Assembly: GCA_037447655.1 (NCBI GenBank) | Contig: JBBHKE010002870.1 | Coordinates: 186,001-250,000, forward strand | Reading direction: 5' to 3' | DNA length: 64,000 nt | Source: Zygnema cylindricum | Taxonomy: Eukaryota; Streptophyta; Zygnematophyceae; Zygnematales; Zygnemataceae | Program-made: the position numbers and the translations under genes | In this document: positions 42,512 to 53,485 of the stretch, piece by piece | Layout of the letters: each line of letters begins with the position of its first letter | Numbering within the stretch: the stretch's first letter is position 1 | The notes under the pieces: generated by a model | Database searches by the model: none | Seen by the model: only the letters and a program-made list of their open reading frames with translations | What the model was told of the DNA's origin: nothing

Positions 42512-45354
42512 AGCCAAGGGATGTTTAGGCTGATTTTAAGCAATGAAAAGAAGAAAATTTATTATGCTGGTGTTCATGATATAATGTTGTGGCATAAGAG
42601 GCTTGGGCATGTGAATCTAGATAAGTTAAGAAAGATGAAAAAGATGGAAGTAGTGGAAGGGATTCAGTTCGATGAGAGTGAGAGTCAAAGTGATTGTAGT
42701 GGATGTTCTCAAGGTAAAGCACACAGGTTACCCTTCCCAAAAACTGCCACCTATAAGGGAGAAAAGATTCTAGATTTAGTACACACAGATATATGGGGAC
42801 CGGCCAAAGTAACTTCACTAGGGGGGAAGGGATTTATGATGACTATCACTGATGATTGGTCTAGTTATTTCAAGGTGTATTTTTTGAAAAATTAGTCAGA
42901 AGCTCAGGAATGTTGTAGACAATATAAAGCATGGAGTGAAAAACTCCATGAAACCTCAATCAAGAGAGTAAGGAGTGACAATGGTGGAGAGTATACCTCT
43001 AACCAGTTTGAGGATTTTTTGAGGGAAGATGGAGTACAACACCAAAAGACAATTCCAGAAAACCCGTAACAGAATGGGGTGGTTGAAAGATTAAATAGGA
43101 CACTAAGTGATAGTGCTAAAACTATGTTGTCAGATAAGAAGATAGGAAAAACGTTTTGGGCCAAGAAATGAACTGTGCTAATTACCTCAAAAATAGAGTT
43201 TTTACTTTAGCAGTAAAATGCCAAACACCTTATGAGAGATGGATCGGCCGGAAACCAGACATATCTCACCTAAAGGTTTTCGGCAGTCAAGTGTTCATTT
43301 TAGATACAGATCGGTCAAATTAGAAGCTAGATTTTAAAGGGAAACCGGGGTTTTTTTTAGGACATGATGAGGATGTAAAAGGATATAGAGTTTACGATCT
43401 AAAGAGGGAAGATATAATCTTAGTAAAGCATCTAGTAAATATGGATGAAGGAAAGTCTGTGGATCCCTTCAAATATACAAAGTCAGTAAAAATCAGCTTT
43501 GAGTCTTAAAGTTCCAATGACTTTGAGCTTCCTAACTATCCAAGTTTTAGAGAAGATGACATTTTTACAGGTACAAATCAGATCAAGATGGACTCGGCCG
43601 CGGAAACTCCAGTGACAACTCTACCCAAAGCGGAAGACGTGGTGGAAGTTGATTCGAAATCGAGGGATAGGGGAGAATCCGAGATTGTTCGAAAGAACCC
43701 ACTAGAACCATCTATTTCGGCCACAGATTTTGAGTGAGGAAGGAGAAGTAGCAAAAGGTTGCAAGAAAAACAGGTTAATAACAAGGTAAAAAAACTATCT
43801 CATCCGAATAAACCCCAGACTTATGGAGAGGCGATGAATTGCCCTGAAAGGAACTGGTGGAAGACATCTATCAATGAAGAGATGGCCTGAATTATGTCAG
43901 CTGATACTTGGGAGTTGGTGGATTGTCCACCTAACCGAAAACCAATCGGTTGTAAGTGGGTGTTAAAATTAAAACTGAACTCAGATAACACCATTGAGCG
44001 CTACAAGGCCCGGTTAGTGGCAAAAGGATTTACACAGAAAGGGGGAATCGACTACGAGGAAACCTTTGCCCCGGTCGTCAGATTTCCCTCCGTCTGCATA
44101 CTTCTTAGTTTGGCAGTACCGAAAGACATGGAGGTGCAACAGATGTACATCTTCATGCGACGACCCGAAGGATTTGTGGAGCAAAGAGAGTAGAGTAAGG
44201 TATGCCGGCTGATTAAATCTTTTTATGGTTTGAACAGGCTCCCCGAGAGTTGAATAAAAAGCATGATGTGTTTCTTACAGGTCTTCGATATATCCAGATC
44301 AGTTTAGATCACTCAATCTATTTTTTTGAAGAAGGGAAATGTGTGATTTTTATTAAAATTTAGATTGATGATTTGTTTGTTTTAAGTTAATCAATTGACA
44401 AAATTAATAAAATGAAAACCAATCTTAAGGGGAGATTTGAGATGAAGGATATGGAGGAGGCAAGATATATTTTGGGAATTCAAGTAGAAAGAGACCGAGA
44501 AATAAAGATTATGAGACTAACTCAAAAGGAAGCAATAGGAAATATATTGGAAATGTTTCAGATGGATAAGGCTAAAAGTTGTACAACTCCAATTGAGTTA
44601 AAAAAAGAAGTGAGGGGAGTGTGGAAGAATAATTCATAATCTTAGACGAACAATTAGGTCTTGAAAACATAAGTTCATGCAGACTATTCCATACAGGCAA
44701 GTATTGGGAAGCCTAATATATTTTATGAATTTTACCTGGCCAGATATTGCTGCAGCTCTAGGAGTGTTGAGTAGAAGTCTAAATGCTCCTACTAAGAGAG
44801 ATTAGGAGGCAGCTAAGAGAGTCCATAGATATTTGATAGGAACTAGGGATCTATGGTTGCATTTGGGTGGGGGGAATACTGACATCACTACTTGGAGTGA
44901 TGCCAGTTATAGTGATGCTCCGATGAGGAGATGTACTTCTGGATATTAATTATATGTTGGTGATGGGGCTTGTTGCTGGGGTAGCAAACAACAAAAATTT
45001 ATTGCTCAGTCCACGATAGAGGTTGAGTATATGGTCTCTTGCTTTGCTGTAAAAGAATTGATGTGGGTCAAGTCTTTGATTGGTGAGCTTGGTCACCATA
45101 AGAGTGGTGTGCAAAAATTCTTTTGTGATAAATGAAGCAGCAATCGCTATTTCTGCCAATCCTAAACATTATTTTAAAGCCAAACAAATGGACATTCGAC
45201 TCAGCTTTGTTAGAGAGAAGGTAGAAAAAAAAAAAATCAGTTTACAGTACAGACTCGATAGCGAAATGGTAACAGATATGATGAGTAAACTTGTGCCCTC
45301 CCCTATGCTAATTTTCTGCAGGGAGAAGTGTGGTCTGAAATTAAAGAGTGACTA
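42512..45354 (+). pseudogene. Ty1/copia copy D, 5'-truncated and most decayed
   Basis: Begins at the same internal point as copy B (GGTAGCCAAGGGATGTTTAGG). Segments: GAG-pre-integrase (42521-42895, WHKRLGHV, CSGCSQGKA), integrase pieces (about 42960-43500), RT pieces (43894-44640) with YVDD changed to a sequence reading IDDL in a broken frame near 44365, and RNase H to TAG at 45353-45355. A block of RT around 44145 is deleted (MDIKTAFLHGELEEE region shortened). There are numerous stops and frameshifts, more than in B or C, so it is probably the oldest of the three. Confidence 0.9.
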
Positions 45355-45368
45355 GAAAATAAGGGGAG

Positions 45369-46242
45369 TGTAGAAATTAATCGTTATTTAGTATTTTCTA
45401 GGTCTAAAATGAAAAGCAGAAAAAAAAGCCGAGGCGGTCTGCCTCTAACTCCTCTCTTCACCTCCCACACTTGTCGTAATCAATGAAGGTTAAAGAGGGA
45501 GCTAGAGCCATGGCTGCTTGTGCTGTCTAGAGAGAGACGGGCAATTGTTTATATATAGGTAAAAAAAGATACTTGGCAGACCCAGGATTTGATCCTGGTA
45601 CCTGCCGTCCGTCAAGTTGGCCAGTCGTGGTCAGCTTTATCGTATTAGTCTAAGAAAAATGTTAAATGCTATAGGGTTTGATATATATTTATATATTTAG
45701 AAGTGAACTAATTCATTGAACTGAAACTATATACGATATCTATGGATACAATTTTGTATAGTACGGAGTACAGTACGGTTGCGAAACGGATACCGCGCAT
45801 TTTGTTTCGACAACGAAACAAATATCGCGGAAGTATTTATGACGGCTACGATTGAAATTCGGTTTTTGATCGGAGGGCCGAGAAGGATGTCGAGATCGCG
45901 GAATAGAATTTCGGCGGTTTATGGTCACCGCCACATCAATAGACACGTGGCACCACCACATTGGATTGCGGCATCCCCAGAGATTACACGAACAAATCCA
46001 AATATGACATGTGTCAACTTGTTCGCCATTTCATACAATGGCCATACAGAAAGTTCACCGACACCTGTACCTTTCTGTGCGACACAATATTACCATTGGT
46101 GGCGTACTTCAATAGAGAGAGTTTTAGAGAGAGAGATAGGTCTTAGAAAAACTTACTATATAGGACCCTCTCTTCAAGAGAGCTTCTGTACAAAAGATCA
46201 TCTTTGACCCTCCATAACTTACTACTCAGGGGAGCAAATTTT
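45369..46242 (+). repeat. Copia 3' LTR of copy D, first part
   Basis: Starts TGTAGAAATTAATCG and aligns along the LTR at 36575 up to CAGGGGAGCAAATT, where element X is inserted. Confidence 0.88.
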
Positions 46243-47516
46243 GTTGTTTTGAAATGTTAGTTTTGTGCGTACACGACATTTTGTGCGCACGCGACGTTTC
46301 GTGCGTATGTTATTACCGGAAGTAATGTGGTTATACAAATGGAGGTTCGAATGGATTTGTGGATTGGGGGAGTAAATGTATGAGTAAAATTAAAGGGACG
46401 TGATGGAGTATTTAAGTAGCGCGGAATGCGTTAAGAAATGGACGGCGGATTGCGACGGGATCCGACATAAAATATTCGAAGAGATTGAAATGGTACGTTG
46501 CACGTACGAAACATAATGCGACAGTGGCATTTATGGAAAAGGACACGACGGTACAAAGAATCCTATTTTACAAGAGTACTTAAAATTGGTAAGCGTAATT
46601 TATGGCGAAGTACGTAGTTGCGGTACTGACAAATTTGGATGGCTTGACGTCGTTTCGTCAAGTGGAATTTGAGATTACGTGGCGCGACATCGAGGGTGCC
46701 GAACAAGAGCGACGGACGGCGGACAAAGGCCGACGGTATTTTTCAAGTAGTGGTGACGCGAAATCGCGTCAAACACAGAATATCTATTTTTGGACGGCTC
46801 GGATTGTTTTACGAGATTCGTGGAGTCTTGTTGACTTACACGCAATGACTCAGCATACGATTTTGTTGTCAGTGTAAATATTTGGTTAAACATTGTTTTG
46901 TCTTTTTGTGAATTAGTTATTAGTGTACTTTTACTCATTTTGACATACCTTGAAGTATTCGGGTATATTAACATTAATTGAGGTAGCTGGTAGATAGCGT
47001 ACGGCTGGTATGCCTCCGTAAGTTTAGTAGTGAGCTCTAGTTTATATTTGTAGGACTTAGTCATTTTAAGACATAGGAACTTTCTGTACCAAAAACTGTT
47101 TATGGTCATTTTTGGTAATTTTGTCTGAGTATTGCTCTCACATCTATTGGCAAAATTATATGAAATTTTTCATGTATGTTCCTCCTTGTATTGTTTACAT
47201 TGCTACAGATTTTCAAGCCTATTGTGTGCCTGGTATGTGTTTTACTTCATTGTGAAGCTGGCCGGTTTTATCAAAGTTCTGGCAGACTGTTTTTCTGCAA
47301 CTTTGACCAGATGATGTGATCACTCCGTTCATTATTTTTGTCTGAAACTTTTTGAGTTTATTTTGTCGCCTAGAAACTATCTGTGTTTGCATTTTAGCTT
47401 GTTTTGATATTTTTGTAGAATTCTGTGTTTATTCAAAGTAGGCTGTTTTTGGGTAGTCTGTGGTGTTTCCGAGGGTAAATCCATGGCTGAAAATGGTTAT
47501 GGACAACAAATTCAAA
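46243..47516. mobile_element. Insertion X in copia LTR, 1274 bp
   Basis: Flanked by a perfect 6-bp duplication CAAATT (46237-46242 and 47517-47522); the empty site is visible in the LTR at about 37437. Ends TTGTTGTTTTG...GTTATGGACAA, so only TTGT/ACAA is inverted. The 5' part carries three degenerate 18-bp units (TTTTGTGCGTACACGAC type). A 91-codon ORF is inside. Class unknown. Confidence 0.75.
46602..46877 (+). CDS. 91-codon ORF within insertion X, unknown
   Basis: ATG to TAA, starting MAKYVVAVLTNLDG, with charged middle (EQERRTADKGRRYF) and no motif I recognise. It lies in the GC-richer half of the insertion. Could be a captured gene piece, part of a transposon protein or chance. No homologous ORF survives in the truncated copy at 42313. 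Confidence 0.3.
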   Translation: MAKYVVAVLTNLDGLTSFRQVEFEITWRDIEGAEQERRTADKGRRYFSSSGDAKSRQTQNIYFWTARIVLRDSWSLVDLHAMTQHTILLSV

Positions 47517-47691
47517 GATTCTTTTTGCTATCGACTCAAGGAAGTCTTGCCTACAAAGGGGTGGAGGTGGTCAAAGTTTTTGTGTGCCAAGGTGGCAGTT
47601 ATTTTTGATGAAACATAAGGGGGTTAGGGTTATCCTAAAGGCTTAGTGTGAGCTGCTTACTCTGAGGGCCAATGGAGGTCTAAGAGTTGCA
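47517..47691 (+). repeat. Copia 3' LTR of copy D, second part
   Basis: Resumes CAAATTCAAAGATT and matches 37437-37621 through GGTGGCAGTTATTTTTG and TTATCCTAAAGGCTTAG to the end near GAGTTGCA. Confidence 0.85.
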
Positions 47692-47859
47692 ACGTACGTA
47701 ATACGCAAGTACAGATTTCCATACGAAAAATGGTCAATTTTTAAACCTTTGACGATTTTAGAGATTTGGTTGTCAACTTTTGAGGAACCACTCAAATCAA
47801 AACGCGTATGTAAAAACTTGTTAGCAGGCGATACGCGATGTAACCGAGGCCTCTGTAAC
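47692..47859. other. Unassigned spacer
   Basis: Short stretch between the copia LTR and the hAT element; nothing recognised. Confidence 0.5.
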
Positions 47860-48653
47860 TAGTGTTGGGTATTGAGGACCATTAGCCGATATTCGATATT
47901 TATCGAATTTTAGGAACCCGATAATCGATATATTGCTTTGATATATCGAAAAGCTAAATATTGCTATATATCGTTGATATATCGTATTGCCGATATATCG
48001 AGGCTTTTTAAAACAAAAAATTATAACTATTTTTGCTATTGGTGCAAGTTCTAATGTTGCTGCAGCTGGAAGTAAGTATCTGGAAGCATTTCAGTGTCAT
48101 TCTCCTCTTCACCTCCCATGCTACCTCCCATCCCTTGGGAATCCATGGAGAAAACTAAAAGTGTAACCTTCTATAATATTAGTCGCTAGAAATGGATAAG
48201 CCGTAATGGGTACCAATCTGCAGATTTATAGATGCCTGCAAAAATGCCTACAGATTGGTAGGTATTCTTGCCCGAAAGCATGAAAAGAACAGTTTGCAAT
48301 TTTTTTTTTCATATTAAACTTTGACTTTATTAGTTTGACCTTTTCGAATGTGAAATCTCTATGTACTAAATATTTAACAATATGAATTACGAAATTATTA
48401 TTTTTTTGTCGGTTACATTTTGCTGCTTTACCTTTAAGTCACGGAACGAAAATCACGTCGTACGTGGCGTATCAGACAATTTGTCTTCATCGCTAAAATA
48501 ACATTTTATATAAATATTAAATTTAAAAATACTATATATCGCGATAATTTTTGTTGGTGTTGGTACGATATATCAAGAAGTTTGCTCGATCGATATTCTA
48601 TATATCGAATATCGAAATTATCGCGATATGAAATTACCCGATACCCAACACTA
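47860..48653. mobile_element. Non-autonomous hAT-like element
   Basis: Ends TAGTGTTGGGTATTG and CGATACCCAACACTA are inverted. Flanks TCTGTAAC (47852-47859) and TTTGTAGC (48654-48661) match at 6 of 8 positions. CGATATATCG-type motifs are dense near both ends. No transposase. Confidence 0.72.
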
Positions 48654-48726
48654 TTTGTAGCACATAAATTTTGATGTTCGTACTATTACAAAGACCTCTT
48701 GGTGTAACCATACCCCAAATAAGTAA

Positions 48727-49014
48727 TTATATGAATTATAGCATTAGAATTTTGTTGTCGGTTACATTTTGCCGCGTCTACCTTTAAGTCACAAAACCAA
48801 AATCATGTCGTACGTGGCGTATCAGACAATTTGTCTTTTTCGCTAAAATAACATATTATATAAAAATATAAAATAGTAAATTTAATAAAATACTATATAT
48901 CGCGATGATTTATCTTGGTCCCTGTACGATATATCGAGGATTCTGCTCGATCGATATTCGATATATCGAATATCGAAATTATCGCGATATAAATTTACCC
49001 GATACCCAACACTA
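48727..49014. mobile_element. Second copy of the hAT-like 3' end
   Basis: About 290 bp repeat of 48362-48653 (TTGTCGGTTACATTTTGC, CGTACGTGGCGTATCAGACA, ending CGATACCCAACACTA) in the same orientation, without its own left end. Confidence 0.8.
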
Positions 49015-50525
49015 GCATTAAACACCATCTATTTCAGACTTAAAAGGGCTTCTAAAGGTGGAGGCTTTTGGTAAGTTTTAGACTTTTAGACCTAATTTGG
49101 AGGGTTAAGAACAGGAAAGATAAAAAAACAGGAAAATCGGGGGCGTTCATTTCTGTCAATTCAACGGACAACATTCACCGCACTGAAATATAGTGCTGCC
49201 TGTTAGGTACACTGGGAATCGGCGCTTCAGTTTGCTGAGCTTCATTCATATCGGTTCGCTGTTGAAATTTTTTTGCGGCAGTTCACGTCTGGCTTAAGTT
49301 TGTCTACGGCAGTTAAGCTGTTCGGTGTACCTTCAGTACTTTGATGTGCTTTCAGTAATTTGGTGTACTTTCGTAGTCGCTTGTTTATTGGCACACATTT
49401 GTTCTACCGTAGTACTTTGTTCAATAGTCCTGTTCGATTCTGTTATTATCCGATGTGTATTGTTTGGCAGTTAGTGAGCAATGGCTATTGGTCAATGTGG
49501 AATGCTCGGCATCGGATGTTTAGCGTCCAGTTTTCAGTTTCACAGGTTCAATGCTTGAGTGCTTAACGTTACAGAATTAATGACGCGCTGCCATGAGCAT
49601 GACGTCACAGTGTTACAATAGCCTAAACATCTAGGCTGTCGCAAAAAACTCCCGTGGACGTCTACAAAATCGATATCTAAAGTACAGGTTAAGAGTATTG
49701 AATCGTCAAAAAATTATGTACTGTACTGGAGCGTCTACAGCCGTCATGGTCTTTAGGAACGATTTTGATTTCGCATTTTCGACCACCTTACATAATAGTA
49801 CGGAAAATCTTCTAAAAAAACGAAATGACGTCGCTAAGGGTGCGGTTCCATCAGTCGTTTCTGTAATCGTACGGCCAACTTTACGGGCCGGCTTGATTGA
49901 TCACTCGATGTTCCATCACGTAGAGCCTGTAAACCACGAGTTATACATCACGATCCGATATTGAATATCCTAAAAAAAATTTACACCGACAAATTTTTGC
50001 GTACCATGTACAGGCGTAACCAAGTAATAGTACGACAAAACTTTTGTAATTTTTGCAAACGCCCTGTCTTGTACCCCAGCTCATTTTTTAGGGTTCTTCT
50101 TTTCGAACATGACGAAAATATTTTATTGGAAATAGTGTGATGAAAGAGCGATGCCAGAAATAGCGCGACCAAGGACCGTTTCGAGATTACCTTTTTTATT
50201 TTCAGTTGCATTTTGAAAGGTACATACCATGTGCAAATCTTGTGAATTTTCGTTGGTTGTCCATCGTGAAACGTAGCTTGATCGTCTTACGTGTCGCGAT
50301 TCATTTTTTTTCTGTTGCTATCAACCCACCTACTGCAACAACGTTGCAGCAACTTTGTCAGGTATAGAGAAAAATGAAGCGAACGCCTCGCGGATGAATA
50401 TCCGACGGTCGGTGTTACCTCCAAGACCTTCAGAGAGTATTGACAAGATTCTCTGTAATGTTGTTTCGCGTATAAAAACAAAATAAGCTGTACGGTTTGG
50501 TACGGATAAGCATGGATTTATAAAC
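49015..50525. other. Intergenic stretch, no gene seen
   Basis: Only short ORFs without recognisable features. No repeat boundaries identified. Confidence 0.55.
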
Positions 50526-51034
50526 TACACCGCCAATCGCTATTACAGTAAAGGAATATATAGCGTGAAACAAAATTTAGTGTTATTAACGCTATTTGGG
50601 AAAAAAAAAATCCAAAAAAAACATATATACTAATTAATCACTAACTCTAATTTGGGTTTATTCGAATAATAAATGCCCGCCGTATTGATGTCTACATCAA
50701 TATATGTATTCGTACAAAATCTGACAATTCGTACGCCAAAATCTGAATATTCGAGTTTAAGTTTATTTCTCCAATGCACATTCACATGCGTGCGCAATTA
50801 CATTATATGACCTTTTGTACATTTGTATTTAAAAAAGTACATTTTGGTATGGAAAAAACTGTCCGTACACCACACTATAAACATTGCGGTGTACTTCCGT
50901 TACTAACACTAATTAAAAAAATATCCCTAAAAGGCGTAAAGGAAAAAATAGAATTATGGGTTGTATTTCATGTTTCTTTTTTAAATTATGGCACCGAATT
51001 AGCGTTATTTACTCTAACAACGATTGGCGGTGTA
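50526..51034. mobile_element. TA-flanked MITE, about 505 bp
   Basis: TA (50526-50527), CACCGCCAATCGCTATTA at the left, and ACAACGATTGGCGGTG at the right before TA (51033-51034). An inner TACACC...GGTGTA pair (about 50871-50899) and internal similarity to the 6187 copy (ATGCGTGCGC, CCGTACACCACACTAT) suggest a composite. Confidence 0.78.
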
Positions 51035-52534
51035 CCCCACTTTTCGAATGATGGAGCTTGACCCTAAGTTATCGTTACATGGGTACACACCCTGAGCCGA
51101 ACATGTTTATTTGAAATTTATGCTCCTCGATAAAACATTTTTCGAGCCGTTGGACTCCTACTGAAACTACGATTTTATATTTTGTTCTGGGACTTTTTGA
51201 AACTCCCGATGATCACTTTTGGTACAAATAGTGTGACAACTATGGTAGGCCCTAAGGGCTTGAGCCAAGGTTAAGATCGTAAAGCGCTCGTTTTTAAAAA
51301 CACGATGGCGGAAAAATATAAAGGTTTGTCTGTACTTCACCAAGAGCTCTTACGCAATTAATTAATATTGGTACGGAAACACGAGATTTTATTCTATCAC
51401 GGAAGACTTGCTATTTGCCACTGTACACGTGGAACTTGAAAAAATTCAAAGAAACAGCAAAAAAAGGAAAATTAATAAAATATTCGCCCAAGTTTGTACA
51501 TTGATCCTTATACGAAGTTTTAGACGCAATTTTTTTTTTCATATATTTTTGTTCTTCTTGCACTTTCAACTTTTTGTCTGGACTCACTAACGATCCAAAA
51601 TTGAACGGCCAAAGGTATAACACGTGTCATGCAGTGGGTCCATCGATCAGGTCATCACGCAAAATGAGCGTATTAATGGGCCACAAGCATAGATGTTCAA
51701 ATCGCGCGATTTTTTCATTTTTTTGCGATTGAAATGTGTAATTTGTGACTTTTGAAAAAATCGTAAAAAAACGTTTACTGTAAACTGAAACTGGAAAAAT
51801 ACAAAAACCTATAAATAAATTACGGTAACTGTACATTTTTTACGGATATGTACGGAATTCTAGGAAAATATACGACGTAGTTATTGGTACTTTCTGTTCA
51901 GTGAATTGAACAGAAATATCACGGAACTTGTACGTTATTTCATCGAAAATGTACGGACATTTTCGAAAAGAGACGTTGGATGTCACAATTATTTCGCGCA
52001 GAGGTTTGAAATTTGTACGGGCGTCTTCTTCAATTTTTTTTTAAGGAAACCGCCATGGAACACTGAAAACGAAACCGCGAGGAAGCCGCCCCCCCATATC
52101 CTACCCTACAGAATTTGATAAAAGTTTACCTTTGCGGATCCCAAGTGAGCCACATATGTGCCGTAGCTAATTTTGACGTCTCCACTACCAGTTGATGAAG
52201 AAACTCCGATATCGAGATGGAGTGTGATATGTATTTAAACAATTTTGATATTTTACCGTCATTTAACGGGAAAAACTTGCAAACTGCGCTATATGTATAC
52301 GTTTTTTTTTTTTTTCGTGTACGGAATAGTATGGAAGGAAATTCATTAACGATTTTAACGATTTGTTCAAAAGGTTCAATGCGTTCGTTACGTATAATTC
52401 GTCGCGATTGGTACGTTCGCACTAATTGCCGTGAACAACTATGGCCACAAGGCTTACAGTACCAGTTTGAATATAGTACAGTATGCTGCTAAGACAGTAA
52501 AATACAGTACGCACTGTTTGTGGGACACTGTGTT
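51035..52534. other. AT-rich intergenic stretch, no gene seen
   Basis: Scattered short ORFs, T-runs (for example 51530 and 52303) and many GTACGG motifs. No supported feature. Confidence 0.5.
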
Positions 52535-52813
52535 GCATAGTTCAAAAGTAGGCATTTTTTATGGTAGGCCTTTGGTTGGCGCCTTTATCGTAAGTTGTGT
52601 TATGGGCTTTTCATGTGATCTTCTTAGATCGCTACTTTGATAAGCAACCGTCCGATTGTCCGAATCTGACGGTGTAAAGAAAAAATTTCGGTCCGAATGT
52701 TTTAATTGGTCCGAATAGGTCCGAATACAATATGGGTCGTAAGGTCATATTATATGTTTTGCATACAATAGGCATATTGTATGGGCCTACTTTCACCTAC
52801 TTTTGAACTATGC
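52535..52813. repeat. Foldback with 18-bp perfect arms
   Basis: GCATAGTTCAAAAGTAGG at 52535-52552 and its complement at 52796-52813, with GTAGGCC and GGCCTAC inward of the arms. Possible MITE. Confidence 0.65.
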
Positions 52814-53207
52814 TGTATTGTACTATCATTTTCCGATTTTAGGAAGACAAGTACAAAAAAAAATTCCCACGCCACCGTGTCCCCAGAATTTCCTACTTTG
52901 TCACTTAAAATCGTATCTTTTGTGAATCTTCCGCTGGTCGTAAAATTTCGTCTCAAGCTTGCACTCCAAGCCGACCTCGTTACTGCAAAATCGACAAAAT
53001 GTTAAAGAAACATTACACGGAATCGAAATTCGGATACGACAAAGTAACTTTTTTTGGAGCCTTTCATTTCCTTCGGCCAATCCTGAAGCAGCAGAAACAC
53101 ATTTAAGCATTCCGTCGTTCGAATGGTCGTCCGCGCAACTGTCGCTAATAGCCGAATAATTTAAAAAGCATCAAACATTTGCGAAATTAACGCACTTTTT
53201 TTGTTTT
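52814..53207. other. Upstream region of the subtilase gene
   Basis: No ORF of note. Holds whatever promoter the gene has. Confidence 0.4.
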
Positions 53208-53215
53208 TTTAAATA
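53208..53215 (+). promoter_or_regulatory. Possible TATA box of the subtilase gene
   Basis: TTTAAATA, 37 bp before the ATG; that is close for a TATA box and would leave a very short leader. Confidence 0.25.
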
Positions 53216-53252
53216 TCGAGAAGGACCTCGCTCGGAGAGTTCACTTCGAGCT

Positions 53253-53485
53253 ATGACGCGATGCCACGTGGCTGCGGCTGTTCTCGTCGCGGTGTTGCTC
53301 ATCAACCACGCGGCTGCCACGTCAACTTCCGTACGGAAAACGTACATTGTGCGCGTGGAAGGTCGCGCTTGGCCGGTGGCCGAGCGGTTGGATCCTTCTC
53401 TCCGCCAATCAGCGGCCAGGACAAAGGCCTTCTTGGCGGCCAAAATTGCGCGTCACGACAATTTTTTGGCGCGCGTGGACGCACA
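53253..53485 (+). CDS. Subtilase exon 1: signal peptide and propeptide start
   Basis: Hydrophobic [16 protein letters not shown] signal core, then KTYIVRVEG of the I9 domain. Donor GTGAGT at 53486; ends in phase 2. Confidence 0.9.

Noticed and set aside
49360-49566. 68-codon ORF in the intergenic region
   Set aside because: No motif, no splice context, length expected by chance.
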